DNA from: an uncultured Subdoligranulum sp. | GTDB taxonomy: Bacteria > Bacillota > Clostridia > Oscillospirales > Ruminococcaceae | Direction of reading: 5' to 3' | Length of the DNA: 36,969 nt | Assembly (NCBI GenBank): GCA_904374465.1 | Contig: CAJFFY010000022.1 | Coordinates: 1-36,969, forward strand | Part shown: positions 14,151 to 21,132 of the stretch, in pieces | Numbering within the stretch: the stretch's first letter is position 1 | Layout: each line of letters begins with the position of its first letter | Position numbers and translations under genes: made by a program | The notes under the pieces: generated by a model | Database searches by the model: none | What the model saw: only the letters and a program-made list of their open reading frames with translations | Told to the model about the DNA's origin: nothing

Positions 14151-14632
14151 CAGTGGTAGTGGTCCTGGTTGTCTTTATCATTGTAGAAGATGCGGACGTT
14201 GTACCAGGCACTGCTGATGCCGGCTACAACGCAGCATACAAGAATTAGAACACCCCACCAGGTGTCCAGCAGTCCCCGCGGTAGCAGGAACAGCAAGGCA
14301 AGGGCGACGGCTGCCAGAACCGGCATGGCATAGTGCAGCAATTTCATGGCACGCAGCCGCCGTGGGGGTATCTCGGGTTCGGCAAAATCCGGGTCGCAGA
14401 GCAGGCAGTGGATGCGTGCGGTGGGAATGCCGCGGAAAGGGTAGTAGTACCGCACAGCACGGTACGCGATGCCATCGATGGTAAAATGGGGACTCATGCT
14501 TTCCCGAGTGACGACCAGATCCAGATGCTGCTCTCGGGCGTAGTCAAACAAAGCGTCGGTGAATTCCGCCGGTGTGGTCACCGGGAGGTCCGGTGTGAAG
14601 GTGAAACTGCGCCGGTGCTCTGTGCGGGCCAT
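14150..14632 (-). CDS. Membrane protein fragment, C-terminal part of the broken MerR gene
   Basis: This open frame of 160 codons starts MARTEHRRSFTFTPDLPVTT and contains a soluble part (about 1-95) with LVVTRESMSPHFTIDGIAYRAVRYYY, then two hydrophobic helices (about 99-117 and 124-141) and a charged tail ending DNQDHYH. No ribosome binding site precedes its ATG, and the frame extends upstream without a break to a TAG at 14651-14653, so it is probably the rear of the MerR gene. If it is translated separately, it would be a small two-helix membrane protein of unknown function. Confidence 0.5.
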   Translation of the reverse strand: MARTEHRRSFTFTPDLPVTTPAEFTDALFDYAREQHLDLVVTRESMSPHFTIDGIAYRAVRYYYPFRGIPTARIHCLLCDPDFAEPEIPPRRLRAMKLLHYAMPVLAAVALALLFLLPRGLLDTWWGVLILVCCVVAGISSAWYNVRIFYNDKDNQDHYH

Positions 14633-14694
14633 GGTACGATAGTCGTTGACCTAGGCCGTGAACCAGCCTTGGTTAGGACCCGACTGCATCTGCA

Positions 14695-15042
14695 TCAGCC
14701 AGGCGTCCACGTCCATGACAGAGACCTCTTCATTCTTTTGCTGCAATTTGGCACAAAAACGAAGAGCGCTCTCCAATTCCCGGGTTCGCTGTTGCAGCCG
14801 TTCTGCCTGTCGGCCGGCGGAGGCCAGGGAAAGCGACCCATGCAACACGGCACGGATATCCTCAGCGGCATGTCCAGCATCCGAAGGGCGCGGATCAGTT
14901 TCAGGGTGTGCACATCCCGGTCGGTGTAGATGCGGTAATCATTTTTGGGGTTGCGGGACGGGCACAGCAGTCCTTCCTGCTCGTAGTAGCGGATATTTCG
15001 GCTAGGCACGCCGGAAGCATCCGAAGCCTGTTTGATATTCAT
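14695..15042 (-). CDS. MerR regulator N-terminal fragment (frame-shifted open frame)
   Basis: As it stands, translation from the ATG at 15042 (after AAGGAGGG) gives a 115-aa product. Residues 1-60 are a MerR DNA-binding domain (MNIKQASDASGVPSRNIRYY, EGLLCPSRNPKNDYRIYT, LKLIRALRMLDMPL). Residues 61-115 are out-of-frame sequence rich in Cys, Trp and Pro and have no family character. The fragment could still bind DNA weakly but lacks the dimerising coiled coil of MerR proteins. See the pseudogene entry for the reconstructed gene. Confidence 0.5.
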   Translation of the reverse strand: MNIKQASDASGVPSRNIRYYEQEGLLCPSRNPKNDYRIYTDRDVHTLKLIRALRMLDMPLRISVPCCMGRFPWPPPADRQNGCNSEPGNWRALFVFVPNCSKRMKRSLSWTWTPG

Positions 15043-15063
15043 ATAGCTCCCTCCTTTTTCTCA

Positions 15064-15094
15064 AGGCTACACCCTGCAGGCACTGGAAGGTCAA
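15064..15094 (-). promoter_or_regulatory. MerR-type operator-promoter with 19-bp spacer
   Basis: On the minus strand TTGACC (15094-15089) and TAGCCT (15069-15064) are 19 bp apart, the over-long spacing typical of MerR-controlled promoters. The spacer is filled by a dyad: ACCCTGCAG (15071-15079) and CTGGAAGGT (15083-15091) match as inverted arms at 7 of 9 positions, and ACCTTCCAG resembles known MerR-family half-sites. The predicted start is near 15057, just before the MerR ribosome binding site. Autoregulation is inferred. Confidence 0.68.
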
Positions 15095-15137
15095 GGCTTT
15101 TTTTCAAATAATCATACCATAGGACACGGTTTTGTGC

Positions 15138-15143
15138 TATACT
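15138..15143 (+). promoter_or_regulatory. Candidate -10 before the 129-aa gene
   Basis: TATACT at 15138-15143 lies 34 nt before the ATG at 15177. No good -35 is seen at 16-18 bp. Confidence 0.4.
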
Positions 15144-15176
15144 GGTCTTACATTTCAGAACAAAGAGGGAAAAACC

Positions 15177-15566
15177 ATGTATCAATTGGGTGACAATAAA
15201 CTGGAAGTCCGGGAACTGCTGGTCAAGGCTTTTGCCAGCGCCTGGGAGAAGAGCGATAAACATGTGGACCGGGATACCTACATCAACTCCAGCATCAATG
15301 TGATTGACTCGCTGCAGGTGGGACCCGAAATGATCTACGGTGAGGAGGGCCAGGGCTTGCTGGAAGGGGAACTGGACCATCTGCCCGATTTGCTGCGTGC
15401 CGACGGCATGTGGGTGTACTACGAGGTTCCGTCGGAAAACTTCTTTATCCTGACCTGGATGGAGGATGCCGAAAAGGCACAGGCCAAAGTGGCCTCCCTG
15501 CAGGATGAGGAAGGCAGCCTGGCCTGTGTGGTGGACCTGGCGCAGGAGTGGCACCGCGAACAATAA
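15177..15566 (+). CDS. Conserved-looking 129-aa protein of unknown function
   Basis: This acidic, soluble 129-aa protein begins MYQLGDNKLEVRELLVKAFA and has no signal peptide or membrane helix. It looks alpha/beta, with a helical N-terminal half and a C-terminal half with MWVYYEVPSENFFILTW and a final helix. I recognise no family or catalytic motif. ATG at 15177 follows AGAGGGA by about 6 nt; an in-frame extension upstream covers the -10 region and is rejected. It is 32 nt before cca and probably leads a five-gene unit. Confidence 0.75.
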   Translation: MYQLGDNKLEVRELLVKAFASAWEKSDKHVDRDTYINSSINVIDSLQVGPEMIYGEEGQGLLEGELDHLPDLLRADGMWVYYEVPSENFFILTWMEDAEKAQAKVASLQDEEGSLACVVDLAQEWHREQ

Positions 15567-15598
15567 CCGGCCGGGCCGGACACAAGGGGAGGAACCCG

Positions 15599-16969
15599 AT
15601 GAGGCAGGAGAACATTCGGCTGCCACAGGATGTCATCTGGCTGTTGCAGACGTTGCACACCGCAGGCTACAGCGCCTATGTGGTGGGGGGCTGCGTTCGG
15701 GACAGTCTGTTGGGCCGTCAGCCGGGCGACTGGGATATCTGCACCTCGGCACGCCCCGCGCAGATGCGGCAATTGTTTGCCGACAAGCAACTGATTCTGG
15801 CGGGGGAAAAGCACGGCACGGTGGGGGTGGTGCTCCACGGGAAACCTTATGAGATCACCACCTACCGTCTGGATGGGGCCTACCGGGATCATCGCCATCC
15901 CGATCAGGTCCGTTTTGTCCAGGACCTGGCTGCCGATCTGGCCCGTCGGGATTTTACCATCAACGCCATGGCTTATGCACCTGGCGAAGGAATCATCGAT
16001 CTGTATGGCGGGCGGAAAGATCTGGCGGCGGGGATCATCCGATGTGTGGGAAATCCCACAGCCCGCTTCGCCGAGGACGCGCTGCGCATTCTTCGGGCGC
16101 TGCGCTTTGCAGCACGGTTGGGGTTTGTCCTGGAGCCTGCCACGGCACAAGCCGCCGCGGCAGCGCGGGATACTTTGCAGTCGGTCAGTGCCGAGCGTAT
16201 CTACGGAGAACTGGACGGTCTGCTGACGGTGCCCGGCGCCGGTAAGGTGCTGGCCCAGTATGGTGAGATCCTGGCCGGTGCCGTGCCGGAGGTGGCCCCC
16301 TGCATGGGGTGTACCCAACCGGGGCGCTGGCACTGCTACGATGTGTGGCAGCACACGGCGGCGGCCGTCGCCGCGCTGGATCTGCGTGGGCAGGATACCC
16401 GGGGTGCACGGATTCTGTGCTGGGCAACTTTTCTGCACGATATTGCCAAGCCGATTTGCCGCAGCGTTGGGCCGGACGGTGCGGCTCACTTCAAGGGGCA
16501 CAACCAGCGGGGGGCCGTGCTGGCGCGTATCATTCTGCGGCGCCTCAAGGCACCCAGTTATCTGATCGAAGGGGTGACGGGACTGGTGGCCATCCACGAT
16601 GCGCCGCTGCCCACCGGGGATGGGGCCATTCTCAAATGCCTGAACCGGTATGGTGCTGTTTTTCTGCGTCGGTTGTGTGCCCTGAAATATGCCGATCTGG
16701 ATGCCCACGCCCGTACCCCCGAGGTGGCCAGTCGCCGTCAGGATGTGACGGATTTTGAAACCCGTATGGCAGTGCTGGCAAAGACGGGGTGTTATACCAT
16801 GCGTCAGCTGGCGGTCAACGGTGCCGATCTGATGGAGGCCGGGCTGCCCGCCGGCCCGGCGGTGGGGCATACGCTTCACGGGCTGTTGGGAGCGGTCATG
16901 GAAGGCCGGGTGCCCAACGAACGTGCTGCGCTGCTGGAGGAAATGCATCGGATGATGCAGCAACCATGA
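15599..16969 (+). CDS. cca: CCA-adding tRNA nucleotidyltransferase with HD domain
   Basis: This 456-aa enzyme adds or repairs the 3' CCA of tRNA. The N-terminal class II polymerase-beta-like head has GGCVRD (30-35) and the catalytic DWD (44-46), then YRLDGAYRDHRHP and RRDFTINAMAY (the RRD nucleotide-recognition motif), then the RFAEDALRILRALRFAARLGF neck. The C-terminal half carries an HD motif in FLHDIAKP (H280, D281), a phosphohydrolase-like domain seen in many Firmicutes homologues. AGGGGAGG precedes the ATG at 15599; the in-frame codons upstream are in the spacer. It is 31 nt from the next gene. Confidence 0.94.
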   Translation: MRQENIRLPQDVIWLLQTLHTAGYSAYVVGGCVRDSLLGRQPGDWDICTSARPAQMRQLFADKQLILAGEKHGTVGVVLHGKPYEITTYRLDGAYRDHRHPDQVRFVQDLAADLARRDFTINAMAYAPGEGIIDLYGGRKDLAAGIIRCVGNPTARFAEDALRILRALRFAARLGFVLEPATAQAAAAARDTLQSVSAERIYGELDGLLTVPGAGKVLAQYGEILAGAVPEVAPCMGCTQPGRWHCYDVWQHTAAAVAALDLRGQDTRGARILCWATFLHDIAKPICRSVGPDGAAHFKGHNQRGAVLARIILRRLKAPSYLIEGVTGLVAIHDAPLPTGDGAILKCLNRYGAVFLRRLCALKYADLDAHARTPEVASRRQDVTDFETRMAVLAKTGCYTMRQLAVNGADLMEAGLPAGPAVGHTLHGLLGAVMEGRVPNERAALLEEMHRMMQQP

Positions 16970-17000
16970 ATGTGATTGTTTGTCAGGAGGTTGTTGGAAT

Positions 17001-17534
17001 ATGAAAATTCAGAACGAAGTACTTTCTGCCATTGCGGCACGGCGCAGCTGCCGTGCATACCAGCCGGAACAGATCAAACCCGAGGAGCTGCAGGCTGTGC
17101 TGGAAGCCGGTACCTGGGCGCCCACCGGCATGAACCGGCAGAGCCCGGTCATTGTGGCGGTACAGGACAAAGCCACCCGGGATTTGCTTTCCCGCATCAA
17201 TGCCAGAATTATGGGCAGCAACGGGGATCCCTTCTACGGTGCGCCCACGGTGCTGGTGGTGCTGGTGGATCGCAGCGTTCCCACCCATGTGGAGGACGGT
17301 ACCCTGGTGCTGGGCGATATGTTGCTGGCCGCTTCCAGCATCGGCCTGGGATCCTGCTGGATTCATCGAGCCAAGGAAACCTTTGAAACGGAGGAGGGCA
17401 AGGAGTTGCTGCGCAAATGGGGCCTGGACCCTGAAAAATACCGCGGCGTAGGCAACTGCATCCTGGGCTATCCGGCTCCCGGCGGCACCAAACCCGCTAC
17501 CCCCCGCAAGGCCGATTATGTGGTGAAGGCATGA
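17001..17534 (+). CDS. Nitroreductase family protein
   Basis: This 177-aa protein is an FMN-dependent oxidoreductase of the nitroreductase fold. The N-terminus has AIAARRSCRAYQPEQIKPEELQAVLEAG with the FMN-phosphate-binding RRS at about 12-14, followed by WAPTGMNRQSP (about 38-48). The C-terminal part has AASSIGLGSCWIH and LGYPAPG. The natural substrate of such enzymes is rarely known. ATG at 17001 is preceded by AGGAGG at 16985-16990. Its last four bases overlap the acpS start (ATGA), so the two are translationally coupled. Confidence 0.9.
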   Translation: MKIQNEVLSAIAARRSCRAYQPEQIKPEELQAVLEAGTWAPTGMNRQSPVIVAVQDKATRDLLSRINARIMGSNGDPFYGAPTVLVVLVDRSVPTHVEDGTLVLGDMLLAASSIGLGSCWIHRAKETFETEEGKELLRKWGLDPEKYRGVGNCILGYPAPGGTKPATPRKADYVVKA

Positions 17535-17920
17535 TCCTCGGCGTGGGAATTGATCTCTGCGATGCCAGCCGCATCGAAAAGAGTCTGGAAAAAGAGTCCT
17601 TCTGCAACTACGTTTACGCTCCGTCCGAACAGGCGTTGCTGCAGGGGCTTTCCGGCAAGCACCGGGCTGAAACAGCCGCCGCCAACTTTGCCGCCAAGGA
17701 GGCTTTCCTGAAGGCCGCCGGTACCGGGTTGGGTGGTTTTGCGCTGTCGGAGCTGGCCCTGCTGCGGGCGGAAAACGGTGCGCCCTATTTTGAATTGTCC
17801 GGCCGGGCGGCAGCCTGGGCTGCCCAGCGAGGTCTGACGGTCCATGTGAGCCTGACCCATGAGAGCGGTCTGGCCAACGCCATTGTTCTGTTGGAAGAGC
17901 ACCGGCCGGAAGGGGTGTGA
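17531..17920 (+). CDS. acpS: Holo-[acyl-carrier-protein] synthase
   Basis: This 129-aa enzyme transfers 4'-phosphopantetheine from CoA to acyl carrier protein and so activates fatty-acid synthesis. It has the two family motifs: GVGIDLCDASRIE (D8 binds Mg) and FAAKEAFLKAAGTG (E57, K61), and a C-terminal VSLTHESGLANAIV segment. Its length is typical. The start overlaps the nitroreductase stop. The acyltransferase gene follows after 3 nt, which suggests one operon. Confidence 0.95.
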   Translation: MILGVGIDLCDASRIEKSLEKESFCNYVYAPSEQALLQGLSGKHRAETAAANFAAKEAFLKAAGTGLGGFALSELALLRAENGAPYFELSGRAAAWAAQRGLTVHVSLTHESGLANAIVLLEEHRPEGV

Positions 17921-17923
17921 CCA

Positions 17924-19012
17924 ATGGCTGTCAAAGCACCCCGCGACAGCAACCTGGAATTGCTGCGCATTCTCTGCATGCTGCTCATCATCGGGGACCA
18001 TCTGACCGGGCAGGGGGGCATTGCCGATTACGGCACGCTGCCTTCGTCCTTTGCCTTCTGCCTCATCGGCTGCGGTTCCCGTATTGCTTGCAGCGTCTTC
18101 GTGCTCATCGGCGGATGGTTTTTGTGTGAACAGCCCTTCCGGACCCGGCGCCCTTTGTCCCTGTGGCTGTCCCTGTGGCTGTATACGGTGCCGGTCACGC
18201 TGCTTTGTGCGGTAGGGGGACTGCCCGTTTCCTTCGGGACGCTGCGCTGGGCCGTTTTTCCTGCTTCCACCCGGCAGCTTTGGTTCATTTCAGATTACCT
18301 GGTGCTGCTCCTGTGCACTCCGCTGCTCAACCGAGTACTGCACGATCTGTCCCGTGCCGGACACCGGGCACTGCTGTGGGGATTGGCGGTGCCACTCATC
18401 GGGTATCCCACCCTGTTTGCCGAGGACGGCGTGGTCAGTGACCTGGCCTGGATGTTCCTGTACGAATATCTGCTGGTGGCTTATCTGCGGCGTTATCCCG
18501 ACAACCGTCTCAGCCGCCTGCTGCGGCACAGGAGCGTGGCGTTGGCGTTGGGACTGGGACTGCCGCTGTTGAACACCACTGCCCGTGCCTGGCTGGAATG
18601 GCAGGGCGCCACCGACGGCAAGGCCTTCCAGTATGTGGCCTACTATCGCACCGGTCTGGGGGCACTGCCCAACCTGTTGGCAGCGCTGGCACTGTTTTCG
18701 CTGTTCCGGTCCTTGCCTCTGGGCAACCATCGCTGGATCAACACGCTGGCGGGAACCACCCTGGGCGTGTACATCCTGCATCAGGTGCCGGCCCTTCGGG
18801 ACTTTTTGTGGAACGGTGTGTTCCATGCACAGGCTCATCATGGCTCGGTGGGGTACGCCCTGTGGGTGGTGGTAGCCACCTTTGCGGGCGGTGCTGTCAT
18901 TGACCTGCTGCGCACCAGGTTGGTTCTGCGTCCCTTGCAGAACAGCCGCCTGTTTGCCCGGTTATGCCAACGGGGCGATGCGCTGGCGGCAAAAATCCAA
19001 CCCTGTGATTAA
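17924..19012 (+). CDS. Acyltransferase family 3 membrane protein
   Basis: This 362-aa integral membrane protein has about ten transmembrane helices. The start NLELLRILCMLLIIGDHL (about 9-26) carries the R and H expected in the acyltransferase-3 family, which O-acetylates or otherwise acylates surface glycans. Later helices include TTLGVYILHQVPALRDF, another typical segment, and the tail is basic. The target glycan is unknown. The glycosyltransferase upstream is in another unit, so a link is only speculative. AAGGGGTG lies before the ATG, 3 nt after acpS. Confidence 0.85.
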   Translation: MAVKAPRDSNLELLRILCMLLIIGDHLTGQGGIADYGTLPSSFAFCLIGCGSRIACSVFVLIGGWFLCEQPFRTRRPLSLWLSLWLYTVPVTLLCAVGGLPVSFGTLRWAVFPASTRQLWFISDYLVLLLCTPLLNRVLHDLSRAGHRALLWGLAVPLIGYPTLFAEDGVVSDLAWMFLYEYLLVAYLRRYPDNRLSRLLRHRSVALALGLGLPLLNTTARAWLEWQGATDGKAFQYVAYYRTGLGALPNLLAALALFSLFRSLPLGNHRWINTLAGTTLGVYILHQVPALRDFLWNGVFHAQAHHGSVGYALWVVVATFAGGAVIDLLRTRLVLRPLQNSRLFARLCQRGDALAAKIQPCD

Positions 19013-19016
19013 AAGA

Positions 19017-19058
19017 ACCTCCTCCCGCTTATACTAAGAGTATGAGACGAGAGGAGGT
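19017..19058 (+). promoter_or_regulatory. Nested hairpin with -10 element and mazF ribosome binding site
   Basis: The outer arms ACCTCCTC (19017-19024) and GAGGAGGT (19051-19058) are perfectly complementary, and the inner arms CTTATACT (19028-19035) and AGTATGAG (19039-19046) pair with one T-G. The outer 3' arm is the mazF ribosome binding site. TATACT (19030-19035) looks like the mazF -10. RNA started there would lack the 5' arms and be translatable, while readthrough RNA would be sealed. As a DNA palindrome it could also bind a regulator. Confidence 0.6.
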
Positions 19059-19064
19059 CTTTGT

Positions 19065-19442
19065 ATGGAAGTGCACAGAGGGGAAGTTTTCTATGCGGAT
19101 CTGAGCCCGGTGGTGGGTTCGGAACAGGGGGGCATCCGGCCGGTACTTATCATTCAGAATGAGATCGGCAACCGGCACAGCCCCACGGTCATTGCCGCCG
19201 CCATCACCAGTCGCCAGGACAAAAACCGCTTGCCAACCCACATCAGCGTGCGGGCCGACCGCTGCGGCCTGTCCAAGGACAGCATTGTGCTCACCGAACA
19301 GATCCGTACGCTGGACAAACGTCGGCTGCGGGAGCGGGCGGGCCGGATCCCACCGGATGATATGCGCCGGGTGGATGAGGCACTGGGCGTTTCCATGGGA
19401 CTGGAAAGTCAGAACACCCACGAAGACGGCGGATACTTTTAA
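19065..19442 (+). CDS. mazF: MazF/PemK-type mRNA interferase toxin
   Basis: This 125-aa protein has the MazF fold markers: VHRGEVFYADLSPVVGSEQGG (3-23, loop and strand 1), IRPVLIIQN (24-32, with the catalytic arginine R25), and VIAAAITSR (42-50, T48). It then has the KDSIVLTEQIRTLDKRRL stretch. Such enzymes cut single-stranded mRNA at short sequences and are normally neutralised by MazE. No antitoxin-like gene is seen within the window on either side; the upstream gene is an acyltransferase and the downstream one is convergent glyQS. GAGGAGGT lies 6 nt before the ATG. Confidence 0.92.
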   Translation: MEVHRGEVFYADLSPVVGSEQGGIRPVLIIQNEIGNRHSPTVIAAAITSRQDKNRLPTHISVRADRCGLSKDSIVLTEQIRTLDKRRLRERAGRIPPDDMRRVDEALGVSMGLESQNTHEDGGYF

Positions 19443-19452
19443 GAAAAACAAA

Positions 19453-19490
19453 AATCCCTCCGGGCATCGCGCCCGGAGGGATTGCTTTAT
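19453..19490. terminator. Bidirectional terminator between mazF and glyQS
   Basis: ATCCCTCCGGGC (19454-19465) pairs perfectly with GCCCGGAGGGAT (19471-19482). The plus strand continues TGCTTTAT, and the minus strand continues TTTTTGTTTTTC. The stem therefore ends both convergent genes, most strongly on the minus strand. Confidence 0.9.
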
Positions 19491-19505
19491 ATGGGGAAGA
19501 ATAGA

Positions 19506-20927
19506 TCAGAACGCCACTTTCTTGGCGATGTAATCCTTCAGCTCGCTGATGGGCAGACGGACCTGCTCCATGGTATCACGGTCGCGGATGGTGACGCAGT
19601 TGTCGGCTTCCACCTTGTCATCGCCCACAGTCTGGAAGTCCACGGTGATGCACAACGGGGTGCCGATCTCATCCTGACGGCGGTACCGCTTGCCAATGGA
19701 ACCGGCGTCGTCGTAGTCCACCATGAAGTCCTTGGCCAGCTCGTTGCGGATTTCCATGGCTTTGTCACCCAGCTTCTTGGACAGGGGGAGCACGGCGCAC
19801 TTGAAGGGCGCCAGGAAGGGATGCAGATGCAGCACGGTGCGCACATCCTCCTTGCCCTTGGCGTCCACCATGTGCTCCTCGTCATAAGCTTCGCACAGGA
19901 AGGCCAGTGCCACACGGTCGCAGCCCAGGGAAGGCTCAATGACGTAGGGGATGTAGTGTTCGTTGGTTTCGGGGTCGAAGTACTCCAGGCTCTTGCCGGA
20001 AGCCTCCTGATGGCGGCTCAGGTCATAGTTGGTGCGGTCGGCAATACCCCACAGTTCGCCCCAGTCGGTGAACGGGAAGGCGTACTCGATGTCGGTGGTG
20101 GCGCGGGAATAGAAGGCCAGCTCGGCGGCCTCATGGTCGCGCAGACGCAGGTTTTCTTCCTTGATGCCCAGGCTCAGCAGCCAGTTCTTGCAGAAGTCCT
20201 TCCAGTAGGCAAACCACTCCAGGTCGGTGTCGGGCTTGCAGAAGAACTCGCATTCCATCTGCTCGAATTCACGGGTGCGGAAGGTGAAGTTGCCGGGGGT
20301 GATTTCGTTGCGGAAGGCCTTGCCCACCTGGCAAACGCCGAAGGGCAGTTTGCGGCGGGTGGTGCGCTGGATGTTGGCAAAGTTCACGAAAATGCCCTGG
20401 GCGGTCTCGGGACGCAGGTAGCAGGTGGAGGAGGAATCCTCGGTAACGCCGATGGCTGTCTTGAACATCAGGTTGAATTTGCGGATGGGGGTGAAATCAT
20501 GCTTGCCGCAGACGGGGCAAACCACCTCGTCGTGGCTGGCGATGAAGGCGTCCATCTCATCGAAGGTCATGGCGTCCACATCCACATTTTTGCCCTGTTC
20601 GCAGTCGGCAATGAGTTTGTCGGCGCGGTGACGGCTCTTGCAGGCGCGGCAGTCCAGCAGCGGGTCCGAGAAGCTGGCCACATGGCCGGTGGTCACCCAG
20701 GTCTGGGGGTTCATCAGGATGGCGGCATCCAGACCGACGTTATAGGGACTTTCCTGTACGAATTTCTTCAACCACGCCTTTTTGACGTTGTTTTTGAACT
20801 CGACGCCCAGGGGACCGTAGTCCCAGCTGTTGGCCAGGCCGCCGTAGATCTCGCTGCCGGGGTAGATGAACCCGCGGTTTTTGCACAGGTTGACAATCAT
20901 GTCCAGGGTCTTTTCACTGTTCTTCAT
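19506..20927 (-). CDS. glyQS: Glycyl-tRNA synthetase (single-chain, alpha2 type)
   Basis: This 473-aa class II enzyme charges tRNA-Gly. It starts MKNSEKTLDMIVNLCKNRGF and has the SEIYGGLANSWDYGPLG segment (25-41), a Cys-containing insertion (CRAC, CPVCG) that may bind zinc, motif 2 with FRNEITPGNF, and motif 3 with EPSLGCDRVALAFL. The C-terminal anticodon-binding domain has LAPFKCAVLPLSKK. It is the single-chain form and not the GlyQ/GlyS pair. AAGGAGT precedes the ATG. The leader from the promoter at 21008-21036 is only about 75 nt, with no room for a T-box. Confidence 0.96.
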   Translation of the reverse strand: MKNSEKTLDMIVNLCKNRGFIYPGSEIYGGLANSWDYGPLGVEFKNNVKKAWLKKFVQESPYNVGLDAAILMNPQTWVTTGHVASFSDPLLDCRACKSRHRADKLIADCEQGKNVDVDAMTFDEMDAFIASHDEVVCPVCGKHDFTPIRKFNLMFKTAIGVTEDSSSTCYLRPETAQGIFVNFANIQRTTRRKLPFGVCQVGKAFRNEITPGNFTFRTREFEQMECEFFCKPDTDLEWFAYWKDFCKNWLLSLGIKEENLRLRDHEAAELAFYSRATTDIEYAFPFTDWGELWGIADRTNYDLSRHQEASGKSLEYFDPETNEHYIPYVIEPSLGCDRVALAFLCEAYDEEHMVDAKGKEDVRTVLHLHPFLAPFKCAVLPLSKKLGDKAMEIRNELAKDFMVDYDDAGSIGKRYRRQDEIGTPLCITVDFQTVGDDKVEADNCVTIRDRDTMEQVRLPISELKDYIAKKVAF

Positions 20928-21007
20928 TTACGTTATGACTCCTTCCGCATGGCTGGCTGCCACACAAGGTAATTTGCTGCGCCGCACGTTGCAGGCACAA
21001 TAAACTT

Positions 21008-21036
21008 ATTATAGCATAGGCGACAGGAGCGTACAA
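21008..21036 (-). promoter_or_regulatory. Promoter of glyQS
   Basis: On the minus strand TTGTAC (21036-21031), a 17-bp spacer and TATAAT (21013-21008) form a strong promoter. The start would be near 21001. It is back to back with the promoter of the membrane-protein gene. Confidence 0.85.
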
Positions 21037-21072
21037 GAAAAAATATCGCCGCTACCGGCCGGGAACCGTTTG

Positions 21073-21101
21073 TTGCAAAGGAAAAAAGGGAAGTGTATAA
21101 T
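21073..21101 (+). promoter_or_regulatory. Promoter of the large membrane-protein gene
   Basis: TTGCAA (21073-21078) and TATAAT (21096-21101) are exactly 17 bp apart. The -10 overlaps an in-frame ATG at 21100, which shows that translation starts further down, at 21133. Confidence 0.85.
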
Positions 21102-21132
21102 GAAGGGCAAAGAAACCGGAAGGAAAGGTTGT

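Larger units (their letters stand above)
14150..15042 (-). pseudogene. Broken MerR-family regulator with C-terminal membrane segment
   Basis: Three pieces line up as one gene of about 297 codons. Codons 1-60 (15042-14863) encode a MerR winged helix. The frame is then lost; adding one base near 14863 turns ..DMPL-RIS.. into ..DMPL-EDIRAVLHGS.., the usual MerR continuation, then a coiled coil (AERLQQRTRELESALRF). This second frame meets a TAG at 14651-14653 after GWFTA. Beyond it the same frame continues VNDYRT and enters the 160-codon open frame at 14632, ending with two transmembrane helices. I read this as a membrane-anchored MerR regulator disabled by one deletion and one nonsense change. 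A sequencing error at the deletion is possible. Confidence 0.68.

Noticed and set aside
20928..21007. T-box riboswitch before glyQS
   Set aside because: The leader between the predicted start (about 21001) and the ATG is only about 75 nt, has no specifier stem, no T-box sequence and no terminator.
21100..21132. Earlier starts (21070, 21100) for the large membrane protein
   Set aside because: The promoter TTGCAA-17-TATAAT covers the ATG at 21100, so those codons would not be transcribed.
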